A program made the position numbers and the translations under genes. Shown here in pieces: positions 9,457-17,822 of a DNA stretch of 64,000 bases; positions within the stretch are counted from its first letter, which is position 1, and every line of letters begins with the position of its first letter. The notes under the pieces were generated by a model. It did no database searches, was not told where the DNA came from, and saw nothing but the letters and a program-made list of their open reading frames with translations. Source of the DNA: Spirochaeta isovalerica (GTDB lineage: Bacteria > Spirochaetota > Spirochaetia > DSM-2461); contig NZ_JACHGJ010000001.1 in the NCBI RefSeq assembly GCF_014207565.1, forward strand, positions 62,001-126,000. Direction: 5' to 3'.

Positions 9457-10003
9457 TAAAAGTGTCTTATCTGCCTGGTTTGACGGTGAAGTCGATGGAT
9501 TGTGGAACGATAAGATCACGGAACATCTGAAAGCCTGTCATAACTGCTCTTCATATATTAAGAAACTTGATGAACAGAAGGCTCTGCTGCATTCGCTGCC
9601 CGAACCGGATTTTACGGAATCTCTCGACCGGGTCAAACTGCTGATCCGCGAAAAGAAAACCGTATCGCAGACAACCCGGTTCTGGGAAAAGCGAATTCCC
9701 GTTCCCGTTGCTGCTGCTGCGGCAATCATCGCGGCAACTTTTTCACTGGGTATCAATATGCTGGCAGGAGACAGGAATGATGGTCTCAATCCCGGTTTAG
9801 CTTCTGCCGATACCAATTACTCTTCGGTAATAAATCTGCCCGGAGATAAAGTCAACGAGTTTTTCAAACTGATGGAAGCTTCCATGAGTGATGAATTTTC
9901 TTCCAACTCCATTATGGAACTGCCTTCAGATGTCAGTCTCACTTTTAATGGAGACTCACAGCTTGTCAGATCGGTCGGGTATAATGGGAGCGCTTCGCCC
10001 TGA
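9446..10003 (+). CDS. ZAS-type anti-sigma factor, membrane-anchored
   Basis: The N-terminal domain has the zinc-binding anti-sigma pattern H-x3-C-x2-C (HLKACHNC), then a single transmembrane segment around residues 85-110 (IPVPVAAAAAIIAATFSL), then an extracytoplasmic tail of about 75 residues. This is the standard layout for sequestering an ECF sigma factor at the inner membrane. ATGs at 9419, 9440 and 9446 are in frame. AAGGGGG at 9434-9439 best fits 9446, which starts MCPDKSVLSAWFDGE. Its stop overlaps the next start as TGATG at 10001-10005, so four genes from the sigma factor onward are probably co-transcribed. Confidence 0.88.
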   Translation: MCPDKSVLSAWFDGEVDGLWNDKITEHLKACHNCSSYIKKLDEQKALLHSLPEPDFTESLDRVKLLIREKKTVSQTTRFWEKRIPVPVAAAAAIIAATFSLGINMLAGDRNDGLNPGLASADTNYSSVINLPGDKVNEFFKLMEASMSDEFSSNSIMELPSDVSLTFNGDSQLVRSVGYNGSASP

Positions 10004-10503
10004 TGCGTAAAGTCATATTCATTTACTGCCTCATCCTATTGTCAGTCCCCTTTCTTTTTGCCGATGAGACAAAAGAAGAGACTTTGGCCAGAATATTAAA
10101 AGAGGCTGTATCCATTTCAGTCCATTCACAAATTGTTCTCCAGGGAAATGACAAGTACTGGGAATCTGACATAACAAAAGTAACGATTCCGGGCCGTGCT
10201 GTAACGCTCCTTTTTGAAACGGAATCAGAGAAGCTTTCCATTGAATTGACTCCCTTTAAATCGGAATCTGATGATGGCGTATCCTATACACTTACAGCTG
10301 TTAGCCAGTTCTGGCATGAAGATTCCGAAGGAGTCCAATTCAGAAGTTCCTTTAAGAGTATCAGTCTGCTCCCCGGAGAATTGATTCTCTTCTATCCTCT
10401 GGGGCTCAAAACCCAGGAAGTCCTTTCCGGAGGGAATCTGCATATGGAAATGGGAATCCGGATTGAACCTTACAGGACTGAAAAAGAAGAACAGACTGAT
10501 TGA
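10003..10503 (+). CDS. Exported hypothetical protein in ECF operon
   Basis: A 166-residue protein with a signal peptide (hydrophobic residues 4-19, VPFLFA at the likely cleavage site) and no cysteine for lipidation. The mature part alternates charged and hydrophobic beta strands (TIPGRAVTLLFETESEKL, IELTPFKSE). I do not recognise a family. The start overlaps the anti-sigma stop and the end abuts the TIG/transglutaminase gene, so it belongs to the sigma-factor operon. A periplasmic role related to the envelope signal is inferred only from that position. Confidence 0.65.
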   Translation: MRKVIFIYCLILLSVPFLFADETKEETLARILKEAVSISVHSQIVLQGNDKYWESDITKVTIPGRAVTLLFETESEKLSIELTPFKSESDDGVSYTLTAVSQFWHEDSEGVQFRSSFKSISLLPGELILFYPLGLKTQEVLSGGNLHMEMGIRIEPYRTEKEEQTD

Positions 10504-10505
10504 TA

Positions 10506-12149
10506 ATGAACAGAAAAGTAACACTGCTCGCAGCCGGAATACCGGCATTGATGTTTATCCTGTCGCTGATTGCTTTTGTTATTAATACAAGAATTGCCGA
10601 AGGAAAGCCACGTATAATTGAAATGACTCCTCATACTGTCTCCAGAGGCGAACAGCTGACGATCTCCGGAAGAAATTTCGGAGAGGCGAAAGATAGTTCC
10701 CGTATTTTTCTTTCCTCGCTGGATCTGCTGTCCCGGTATATCGATTCCTGGAATGACAGGGAAATCGTCATTACCATTCCCGAGAAAGCCAATTCCGGAT
10801 TACTGACTATCCGGACGGACAGGGGGCTGAGTAAACCGGCTGTCATTGTCCTGGAGGAAAATATTCCCGCAATCGGCGCCGGTTCATATATTCCCGGTCA
10901 CCCGTTCATTGAGTATATAGATTCCCCTTCCGGAGCTTCAGGAGATATCATATCCATAACAGGCGAACACTTCGGCGATAAGAAGAATAATAGCGAAATA
11001 CTTTTTTCCTCACTTTTTTCTCATGAAGTGGATTCTCTCGATGGAGAGACGGAATACCGTGACTTCTTAAGCGTTGAAGATGTACAGATTCTCACCTGGG
11101 AAGATAAGCTTATCCGGTTTTATCTGCCGGATTTTGTTCAGACCGGCGATGTTTACGTCAGAACTGAACGGGGTTACAGTAACGCTGCCTATTTTGAGCA
11201 GAAGCTTGAGAATAGTTCTCTGATTCTCTCTGATAAAAAGACGTATATGATTCATCAGTCATTATCAATCAGCGCTGAGTTTCAGAATCGGGACAGCAAA
11301 ATAAATTACTGGTTTATTTCCCCTGTAGAGACTTTGTTTCAGAGAAATGTCATTGATCTCCCTGATCGCTCTTTCAAAAGCCTTTACGAACATCCCGGAC
11401 AGACGCTTTATTCGATAGAAGGCTATACCGGTCTTCATGACATCGTATTATCGCAGAATTCTATTGTAGAGGTGTATTCGAAGAACAGTGTTGTCGATCC
11501 GGCTGAAATCGGTAGAAACTACGATTCAACCTCGCCGCTGTTTTTAAAATATACCGGTTCTTCCCAATTCATTACAGCTTCTTCTCCCCGCGTCAGCACC
11601 GTAGCCAGGTCCGTTACAAGAGGAAAATCAACTGCATATGATAAATCCCGCGCAATTTACGAATATGTAATAGCCAGGCTGACTCCGGATCCCGACGCGG
11701 GAATATGGGATCCCGATACGGTGATCGATGAAATGAAGGGTGACAGCAGAGCCTATTCTCTGCTTTTTACATCGCTCTGCCGGAATTCCGGAATTCCCGC
11801 CAGGCCTGTTACGGGTCTTCTTGTTGATGATAGGGGAAATCCGATAAATCACTGGTGGGCTGAATTCTATCTCCAGGGATTCGGGTGGTTTCCTGTTGAT
11901 CCGGCACTGGCGGACCGGAATTCCGAGCCGGATGAAGAAAAAATCCCGATTGAAAATTACTGGGGAAAGATCGATAATCAACATATAGTATTCAGTCGTG
12001 GTGAATTGATATTGCCCCGGTTATTTCCCGAAGGAAAAACAGGTGTCGATATCGATCATGCATTTGTATCTCACAACTATGAAGTCAGCAGCACAATTAA
12101 CAATTTGCACTTGAACTGGTCTGATGTTAGAATTACGGCGATCTATTAA
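10506..12149 (+). CDS. TIG/IPT-domain transglutaminase-like protein, membrane-anchored
   Basis: After an N-terminal membrane anchor (residues about 8-26) come two TIG/IPT Ig-like domains ([18 protein letters not shown] at about 40; [16 protein letters not shown] at about 145), then a beta-rich middle and a transglutaminase-like core at about 380-480. The core shows the Cys ([18 protein letters not shown]), the His (NHWWAEFYL) and the Asp (GWFPVDPAL), so the Cys-His-Asp triad is intact. The TTG at 10500 could start it, but the ATG at 10506 is preferred. Such cores cut or cross-link peptides or proteins in the periplasm. Placement behind an ECF sigma pair suggests envelope-stress control (inference). 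Confidence 0.85.
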   Translation: MNRKVTLLAAGIPALMFILSLIAFVINTRIAEGKPRIIEMTPHTVSRGEQLTISGRNFGEAKDSSRIFLSSLDLLSRYIDSWNDREIVITIPEKANSGLLTIRTDRGLSKPAVIVLEENIPAIGAGSYIPGHPFIEYIDSPSGASGDIISITGEHFGDKKNNSEILFSSLFSHEVDSLDGETEYRDFLSVEDVQILTWEDKLIRFYLPDFVQTGDVYVRTERGYSNAAYFEQKLENSSLILSDKKTYMIHQSLSISAEFQNRDSKINYWFISPVETLFQRNVIDLPDRSFKSLYEHPGQTLYSIEGYTGLHDIVLSQNSIVEVYSKNSVVDPAEIGRNYDSTSPLFLKYTGSSQFITASSPRVSTVARSVTRGKSTAYDKSRAIYEYVIARLTPDPDAGIWDPDTVIDEMKGDSRAYSLLFTSLCRNSGIPARPVTGLLVDDRGNPINHWWAEFYLQGFGWFPVDPALADRNSEPDEEKIPIENYWGKIDNQHIVFSRGELILPRLFPEGKTGVDIDHAFVSHNYEVSSTINNLHLNWSDVRITAIY

Positions 12150-12178
12150 TCTATTTATTAAAGGCAGGAGTGTTGTTT

Positions 12179-13471
12179 ATGTCAATTTTGGAATCCAGGG
12201 ATCGGGAACTCTTTGAAGCTGTTCAGAAGGAGCTCGGCCGCCAGAAAAGAAATCTTGAGTTAATCGCCTCTGAGAACATTGTGTCCCAGACTGTTCTGGA
12301 GGCTGTAGGGACTGTTCTCACCAATAAATATGCCGAAGGTTATTCCGGAAAGCGTTATTACGGTGGTTGCGAATATGTTGATATTGCTGAAGACCTGGCT
12401 ATTGAGAGAGCGAAAAAACTATTCAATTGCGAGTATGCCAATGTTCAGCCTCACTCGGGCAGTCAGGCCAATATGGGTGTTTACTTTACGGTCTGTAATC
12501 CCGGCGATACGGTTCTCGGTATGAACCTGTCTCACGGCGGACACCTGACACACGGGTCTCCTGTAAACTTTTCCGGTAAATTGTATAATATCGTCAGCTA
12601 CGGTGTTGATAAGGAAACGGAGCGAATCGATTACGATGAATTGATGAAGATAGCCAGGGAATGCAAACCGAAGATGATTGTCGCCGGTGCTTCCGCTTAT
12701 CCCAGAATCCTCGATTTTGATAAATTCAGAGCCATTGCCGATGAGGTCGGGGCCTATCTGATGACAGATATGGCTCATATTGCCGGTCTTGTCGCTGCCG
12801 GTGTACATCCTTCTCCGCTGGAAGCCTCGGACTTTACGACTACGACAACACACAAAACTCTTCGGGGACCCAGAGGGGGAATGATCCTTATGGGTAAGGA
12901 CCGCGAAAACGATATGGGAATAGTCGTTCCGAAAACGGGAAGGGTGAAAAAATTCTCCGAACTTGTCAACGGCTCAATTTTTCCCGGATCTCAGGGCGGT
13001 CCTCTCATGCATGTTATCGCCGGTAAAGCGGCAGCTTTTCTCGAAGCGCTTCAGCCGGAGTTCAAGGATTATCAGACTCAGGTTGTTAAGAACGCAGCCG
13101 TACTGGCTGAAACTCTTCATGAAGGCGGAGTTCGCATCGTCTCCGGCGGTACGGACAACCATCTGATGCTGGCGGATCTGACAGGTCTCGATGTTACAGG
13201 TAAGGATGCGGAGGCATGGCTCGATAAAGCGGGTATCACTGTGAACAAGAACGGAATCCCTTTTGATACAAAGAGCCCCTTCATTACTTCGGGAATCCGT
13301 ATAGGAACTCCCGCTGTAACAACGAGAGGAATGAAGGAAGAGCAGATGAAAGAGATCGGTTCATTCCTTATCGATGTTCTCAAAAGCGGTGGTGATGAAG
13401 GAAAACTTAAAGCGATTGGTGAAAAAACATCCGCTTTATGTTCCCAATTTCCCATTTACGAGTATCTTTAA
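12179..13471 (+). CDS. glyA: Serine hydroxymethyltransferase
   Basis: A PLP enzyme interconverting serine and glycine with tetrahydrofolate. The N-terminal [16 protein letters not shown], the glycine-rich [12 protein letters not shown], and the PLP-lysine segment [14 protein letters not shown] are all present, and the length (431 residues) is normal. GTG at 12170 and TTG at 12173 are in frame, but GGCAGGAG at 12163-12170 fits the ATG at 12179. A strong terminator follows at 13485-13525, so this is probably the end of its transcription unit. Confidence 0.97.
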   Translation: MSILESRDRELFEAVQKELGRQKRNLELIASENIVSQTVLEAVGTVLTNKYAEGYSGKRYYGGCEYVDIAEDLAIERAKKLFNCEYANVQPHSGSQANMGVYFTVCNPGDTVLGMNLSHGGHLTHGSPVNFSGKLYNIVSYGVDKETERIDYDELMKIARECKPKMIVAGASAYPRILDFDKFRAIADEVGAYLMTDMAHIAGLVAAGVHPSPLEASDFTTTTTHKTLRGPRGGMILMGKDRENDMGIVVPKTGRVKKFSELVNGSIFPGSQGGPLMHVIAGKAAAFLEALQPEFKDYQTQVVKNAAVLAETLHEGGVRIVSGGTDNHLMLADLTGLDVTGKDAEAWLDKAGITVNKNGIPFDTKSPFITSGIRIGTPAVTTRGMKEEQMKEIGSFLIDVLKSGGDEGKLKAIGEKTSALCSQFPIYEYL

Positions 13472-13484
13472 TTGTAAAAAACGG

Positions 13485-13525
13485 GGCTGCTTTGTTTTTT
13501 TCAAAGCAGCCTCATCTTTTTTTTT
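13485..13525 (+). terminator. Rho-independent terminator after glyA
   Basis: Arms GGCTGCTTTG (13485-13494) and CAAAGCAGCC (13502-13511) pair perfectly over 10 bases around a T-rich 7-base loop, followed after TCAT by a long T-run ending at 13525. It separates glyA from the promoter of the next gene. Confidence 0.92.
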
Positions 13526-13531
13526 GTAAAA

Positions 13532-13561
13532 TTGACAAATTTTAATCGGGAAATCTATACT
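13532..13561 (+). promoter_or_regulatory. Sigma-70 promoter for the tandem cNMP regulator gene
   Basis: Perfect -35 TTGACA (13532-13537) and near-consensus -10 TATACT (13556-13561), separated by 18 bases, directly after the glyA terminator and about 29 bases before the ATG at 13590. Confidence 0.85.
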
Positions 13562-13589
13562 ATATGTAGATGATTACTTGGGAGTGCAG

Positions 13590-14825
13590 ATGGCTAATCC
13601 TCTTCAACTTGGACTCGTAAACTATACAAAAGGTGCCTTTATTACCGTTGAGGGTAAACCTGCCGATCGTTTTTTCATTATCCGAACCGGAAAAGTCATG
13701 CTCTCCAAAGAATTCGAAATAGAAGAAGAGGCCGGAGGTCTTACTTTAAATCCCGGTGATTTTTTCGGCGTTGTCTCTACAATGTCATCTCACAACCATA
13801 TCGACAATGCCAGGGCTTTGACCGATGTAACTCTTATTTCCGTCAGGAAAGATCAATACAGTATGCTTATTGAGAGAAATACACCCGTAGCCATGAAGAT
13901 TATTAATGTTTTCTCTACGAGAGTGCGGGCTCTCGATCAGGCGCTGACTCGATTGACTTTTAAAGCGGCTGCTGAAATAGAAGCTCCTCATCTTTTCAAA
14001 GTGGCTGAATATTACGCCAGGCAGAATCAGTTTAATCAGGCTTATTTCGCTTATTATAAATATGTGAAGCATTGTCCCACCGGAAAAAATGTCCCCGTCG
14101 CCACGGAACGGATGAATAAAATCAAACCCTACGCTACCGTAGCTCACCTCGATGTTGAAAATTCAACAGATTTCGTCCGGCAGTATCCCAAGGATACAAT
14201 GATCTTCAGTGAAGGAGAATCGGGACCGGAGCTCTATATTATTCAGAAGGGAAGCGTAAGAATCACGAAGATAGTAGACGATGACGAAGTTATGCTCGCC
14301 ATTCTAAAACCAGGAGATATATTCGGAGAAATGGCTCTGCTGGAAGATAAGCCGAGAAGCGCATCTGCCATTGCCCACGAAGATACGGTTCTGTTAGCGG
14401 TAAACCGCGGCAACTTCAAGGGAATGGTAGTCGATCAGCCCAAGATAATATCCCGCCTTACCGTTCTTCTTTCCGAACGGATCTGGTCTCTTTATAAACA
14501 GCTGGCCAATGCCATGCTGGGAGATCCTGTCGGCCGGTTATACGATGCTTTGAAAATCGAGCTTGAAAAAGAGAGAATCGATCTGAGTGAAAACATTTCC
14601 CATACATTCGATTTCGGTCCCAAGGAGCTGCTGACTATGGTCGGTTTGTCTTCCGATGATGGGAATCAGGCCATACAGGCTATTTTCTCAAATTCCAAGA
14701 TAAAAATAGTAAATAACCGGATTCACGTAACGGATATCAGAGAACTGGAGAAACAGTCAGAATATTTCGTTAAGATGGCCAAATTGAAAAAATCCCGGGA
14801 AGCTGGCTCCATACGGCATCGATAG
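13590..14825 (+). CDS. Crp-like protein with two cyclic-nucleotide-binding domains
   Basis: Two cNMP-type beta-barrel domains are visible, at about residues 10-120 and 190-310. The second has the classic phosphate-binding stretch ILKPGDIFGEMALLEDKPRSA. The first is more diverged (LNPGDFFGVVSTMSS) and may not bind a nucleotide. The C-terminal ~80 residues look like a Crp-type winged helix (GPKELLTMVGLSSDD, then NSKIKIVNNRIHV), but the recognition helix is atypical. GGGAG precedes the ATG at 13590; an in-frame TTG at 13578 is less likely. It could be a transcription regulator or a nucleotide-gated partner protein. The gene has its own strong promoter. Confidence 0.85.
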   Translation: MANPLQLGLVNYTKGAFITVEGKPADRFFIIRTGKVMLSKEFEIEEEAGGLTLNPGDFFGVVSTMSSHNHIDNARALTDVTLISVRKDQYSMLIERNTPVAMKIINVFSTRVRALDQALTRLTFKAAAEIEAPHLFKVAEYYARQNQFNQAYFAYYKYVKHCPTGKNVPVATERMNKIKPYATVAHLDVENSTDFVRQYPKDTMIFSEGESGPELYIIQKGSVRITKIVDDDEVMLAILKPGDIFGEMALLEDKPRSASAIAHEDTVLLAVNRGNFKGMVVDQPKIISRLTVLLSERIWSLYKQLANAMLGDPVGRLYDALKIELEKERIDLSENISHTFDFGPKELLTMVGLSSDDGNQAIQAIFSNSKIKIVNNRIHVTDIRELEKQSEYFVKMAKLKKSREAGSIRHR

Positions 14826-14831
14826 ATTTTC

Positions 14832-15497
14832 CTACTGTAATTTGTGAATATAACTCGGACCGATGCTCTTTATGGAAAAACCATCATTATATTTTACTGC
14901 CGATACAAGAATCTGATTTCCTGTCTGCGATTCGAGCGGTGCTATGATTTTCCCATTAATTGATAGTTGATTGACAAGCGATCTTGGTATTTCATTCAAG
15001 GACCCGAATATAATAATTAAATTAAACGGGGAGTCTTCAATCCAGCCGAAGTAGCTTAGATTTTTCTTCCCCTGATAGTTAATTTCATTGGGATCCGCCG
15101 ATAAGCCGGGATCGGAAACATAAAGAAAATTCGTCAATTTGGAAATGATCTCACTTATATAAGAGGTATTTCTTCCTATGAGAAAGACTCTTGTAGAGTC
15201 AGAGATTGATGCTTCTTTAAGTATCGACGCGATTAAAGACGGGGCCGGGTGAATCAGTCCCCCTCCGGCGGGGAGGGGGAGATCTCGGTAAGCCAGGTTT
15301 TTGTATGTCCCTTCGAGATAGTCAGCCCGGGGGACTGAGATGAAGGCCTTTCTCATAGCTGTCTCATTTTCATCTGATTCGGGAAATAGCTCATTCGCCA
15401 GCATATTCAGGGCCGATGTATTTGCATCATTTTGCGGATAAAGCGGGATGAGAAATATTGAGAGAAACAGAATGGATGCAAAAAACCTGTATTTCAT
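14832..15497 (-). CDS. Exported, degenerate PCMT-like protein
   Basis: After a signal peptide (residues 4-20, ending IPLYPQND) the protein follows protein-L-isoaspartate methyltransferase order: MRKAFISVPRADYLEG, YRDLPLPAGGGLIHPAP, then VFLIGRNTSYISEIISKL where true PCMT has the SAM motif with GxGxGY, then LIIIFGSLNEIPRSLVNQL and GKIIAPL. The glycines of SAM motif I are replaced (IGRNTSY), so methyltransferase activity is doubtful. It lies 6 bases downstream of ettA on the same strand, and no independent promoter was looked for in detail. Homology by motif order is fairly clear; function is unknown. Confidence 0.72.
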   Translation of the reverse strand: MKYRFFASILFLSIFLIPLYPQNDANTSALNMLANELFPESDENETAMRKAFISVPRADYLEGTYKNLAYRDLPLPAGGGLIHPAPSLIASILKEASISDSTRVFLIGRNTSYISEIISKLTNFLYVSDPGLSADPNEINYQGKKNLSYFGWIEDSPFNLIIIFGSLNEIPRSLVNQLSINGKIIAPLESQTGNQILVSAVKYNDGFSIKSIGPSYIHKLQ

Positions 15498-15503
15498 TTT
15501 TAT

Positions 15504-17186
15504 CTAATCTCTGGTCAGCGATCTGTATTTGATTCTGTGGGGTGTTTCCGCATCGATTCCCAGTCTCTGTTTCCGGTTTTCCTCATATTCCGAGTAGTTT
15601 CCTTCAAACCAGTAGGCCTGACTATCGCCCTCGAAAGCGAGAATGTGCGTGGCGATTCTGTCGAGAAACCATCGGTCATGGCTGATGACGACGACACAGC
15701 CGGCGAAATTGAGAATGGCATCTTCCAGCGCCCGGATCGTATTGACGTCCAGATCGTTTGTCGGCTCGTCCAGTAAGAGGACATTGGCTTCCTCTTTCAG
15801 CATCATGGCCAGGTTTATACGGTTTCTCTCTCCTCCTGATAGGACGCCTACCTTTTTCTGCTGGTCGCCGCCCTGGAAATTGAACCGGGCGCAGTAAGCC
15901 CGGGAATTGATCAGTTTTTTACCGAGCTGGATTTGCTCCTGTCCATCGGAAAGACTTTCCCAGACGCTTTTTTCCGGATCCAGTTTGTCCCGCATCTGAT
16001 CGACATAGGAGAGGACGACGGTTTCACCTGTTTTAAAAGTTCCCTCATCGGGCTTGTCCTGTCCGGTAATCATTTTAAACAATGTCGTCTTTCCCGCACC
16101 GTTGGGGCCGATGATTCCTACAATTCCGCCTGGAGGCAGTTTAAAGCTGAGGTTTTCATAGAGAAGCTTATCATCAAATGCCTTTTTGATATTTTCCGCC
16201 TCCACGACAACATTTCCCAGTCTCGGTCCAGGTGGAATATAGATCTGAAGGTCATTCTGGCGTTCTTCTGAGTCCTGGCTGAGAAGAGATTCGTAGGAGT
16301 TTATACGGGCTTTTGATTTGGCATGACGCCCTTTAGGACTCATGTGAATCCATTCGAGTTCTCTTTTCAGAGTTTTCTGGCGGTCTGATTCCTGCTTTTC
16401 CTCCTGGGCCAGCCGTTTCTGCTTCTGCTCCAGCCAGGATGAGTAATTGCCTTTCCAGGGAATCCCTTCTCCCTTATCCAGCTCCAGTATCCATCCTGCC
16501 ACATTGTCGAGGAAGTACCGGTCATGAGTTACGGCGATAATCGTTCCTTCATATTTCTGGAGATGGTGTTCCAGCCAGGCCACCGATTCGGCATCGAGAT
16601 GGTTGGTAGGCTCATCGAGCAGGAGAATATCCGGTTTCTTCAGAAGAAGCCGGCAGAGAGCGACTCTTCTTTTTTCGCCCCCGGAGAGAACGTCGATTTT
16701 TGTATCGGCCGGGGGGCACCGAAGAGCATCCATCGCGAGGTCAAGGCGTGAATCGAGTTCCCAACCGTCGAGAGCTTCCAGACGGTCCTGTACTTTGCCC
16801 TGTTTATTCAGCAGGGCGTCCATCTCCTCATCAGTCATCTCTTCACCGAATCTGGCGTTGATTTCATCATATTCCTTAAGAAGGTCGACGACTTCCTGAG
16901 CGCCTTCCTCGACGATTTCCCGGACTGTTTTCTCCGGATCGAGTTTCGGTTCCTGTTCCAGATAGCCTATTGTATATCCATCGGAAAGCACTGTTTCCCC
17001 GATAATATCCTGATCTACCCCCGCCAAGATCTTCAGCAGGGTCGATTTTCCAGCCCCATTAAGACCGAGAACACCGATTTTCGCTCCATAGAAGTAGGAT
17101 AGGTAAATATCTTTCAGAACGGTTTTCTGCCCGTGTTTTTTACTGACTCCCACCATGGAGTAGATAACTTTTTTATCATCAGCCAT
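15504..17186 (-). CDS. ettA: Energy-dependent translational throttle protein EttA
   Basis: A 560-residue ABC-F ATPase. The two nucleotide domains carry Walker [10 protein letters not shown] and GPNGAGKTT, signatures [10 protein letters not shown] and [10 protein letters not shown], and Walker [12 protein letters not shown] and [11 protein letters not shown]. The linker [19 protein letters not shown] is the EttA-type P-site tRNA interaction motif, distinguishing it from Uup or YheS. EttA binds the ribosomal E site and gates the first peptide bond according to the ATP/ADP ratio. It is divergent from arfB, another ribosome factor, and precedes the exported PCMT-like gene. Confidence 0.95.
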   Translation of the reverse strand: MADDKKVIYSMVGVSKKHGQKTVLKDIYLSYFYGAKIGVLGLNGAGKSTLLKILAGVDQDIIGETVLSDGYTIGYLEQEPKLDPEKTVREIVEEGAQEVVDLLKEYDEINARFGEEMTDEEMDALLNKQGKVQDRLEALDGWELDSRLDLAMDALRCPPADTKIDVLSGGEKRRVALCRLLLKKPDILLLDEPTNHLDAESVAWLEHHLQKYEGTIIAVTHDRYFLDNVAGWILELDKGEGIPWKGNYSSWLEQKQKRLAQEEKQESDRQKTLKRELEWIHMSPKGRHAKSKARINSYESLLSQDSEERQNDLQIYIPPGPRLGNVVVEAENIKKAFDDKLLYENLSFKLPPGGIVGIIGPNGAGKTTLFKMITGQDKPDEGTFKTGETVVLSYVDQMRDKLDPEKSVWESLSDGQEQIQLGKKLINSRAYCARFNFQGGDQQKKVGVLSGGERNRINLAMMLKEEANVLLLDEPTNDLDVNTIRALEDAILNFAGCVVVISHDRWFLDRIATHILAFEGDSQAYWFEGNYSEYEENRKQRLGIDAETPHRIKYRSLTRD

Positions 17187-17272
17187 ATTTGTTTCTGTCC
17201 TTAAAATAATTCTAATTAAAAATGACTCTGTTCGAGCCTCCGCTATGCAGTATATTATAATTCGGAAAGAAT

Positions 17273-17695
17273 ATGAACAGACAACTTGAACAAGCTATCG
17301 AAGAATGGCTCACAGAAAACATGGATCTCTCCTTTTCCCGCTCAGGCGGTCCCGGCGGACAGAATGTCAACAAAGTCAATACCAAGGTGACAGCCCGCGT
17401 CGATGTCAGGGCAATGGATTTTCTCGACGAAAGACAGGTCGTAATGATTCTCCTGAAACTGAACAACAGGATTAATGAGGAAGGAATTCTTCAAATTCAG
17501 GTTTCCGACACGAGAAGCCAGATTAAAAACCGCGAAATAGCCCTGGCCAGACTGACCGCTCTGATTGAAGGCTCTCTCCATGTGGCGAAGAAGCGGAGAC
17601 AGACCCGGCCTTCCCGCGCTGCCCGTGAAAAAAGGCTCGATAACAAACGGAAAATCTCTGAAAAGAAAAGTATGCGCCGTAACGTCGATTATTAA
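17273..17695 (+). CDS. arfB: Ribosome-rescue peptidyl-tRNA hydrolase ArfB (YaeJ)
   Basis: A 140-residue release-factor-like protein with the catalytic GGQ at residues 28-30 ([14 protein letters not shown]) and no codon-recognition domain. The C-terminal 35 residues are a lysine/arginine tail ([17 protein letters not shown]), the feature that inserts into the empty mRNA channel of stalled ribosomes. ArfB hydrolyses peptidyl-tRNA on non-stop ribosomes. A TATAAT at 17256-17261 lies close to the ATG and suggests a very short leader. Confidence 0.93.
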   Translation: MNRQLEQAIEEWLTENMDLSFSRSGGPGGQNVNKVNTKVTARVDVRAMDFLDERQVVMILLKLNNRINEEGILQIQVSDTRSQIKNREIALARLTALIEGSLHVAKKRRQTRPSRAAREKRLDNKRKISEKKSMRRNVDY

Positions 17696-17707
17696 GTCCC
17701 GGTCTTG

Positions 17708-17736
17708 TTGATAATCGGTCTCTTATCTGATAAAAT
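17708..17736 (+). promoter_or_regulatory. Probable valS promoter
   Basis: TTGATA (17708-17713) and TAAAAT (17731-17736) with an exact 17-base spacer, about 87 bases before the valS ATG. The leader contains short GC-rich inverted repeats, but no T-box features were recognised. Confidence 0.65.
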
Positions 17737-17822
17737 CCACTTTCAGCAGGATCCTGTTCAGGGTATTCTCCTGCCATCAGCAGCCGCCTGAGGCTGATTG
17801 AATGTAATCGAAGGATAGATAT

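Noticed and set aside
17737-17822. Possible T-box leader for valS
   Set aside because: No T-box consensus or specifier loop could be recognised; only short inverted repeats are present.
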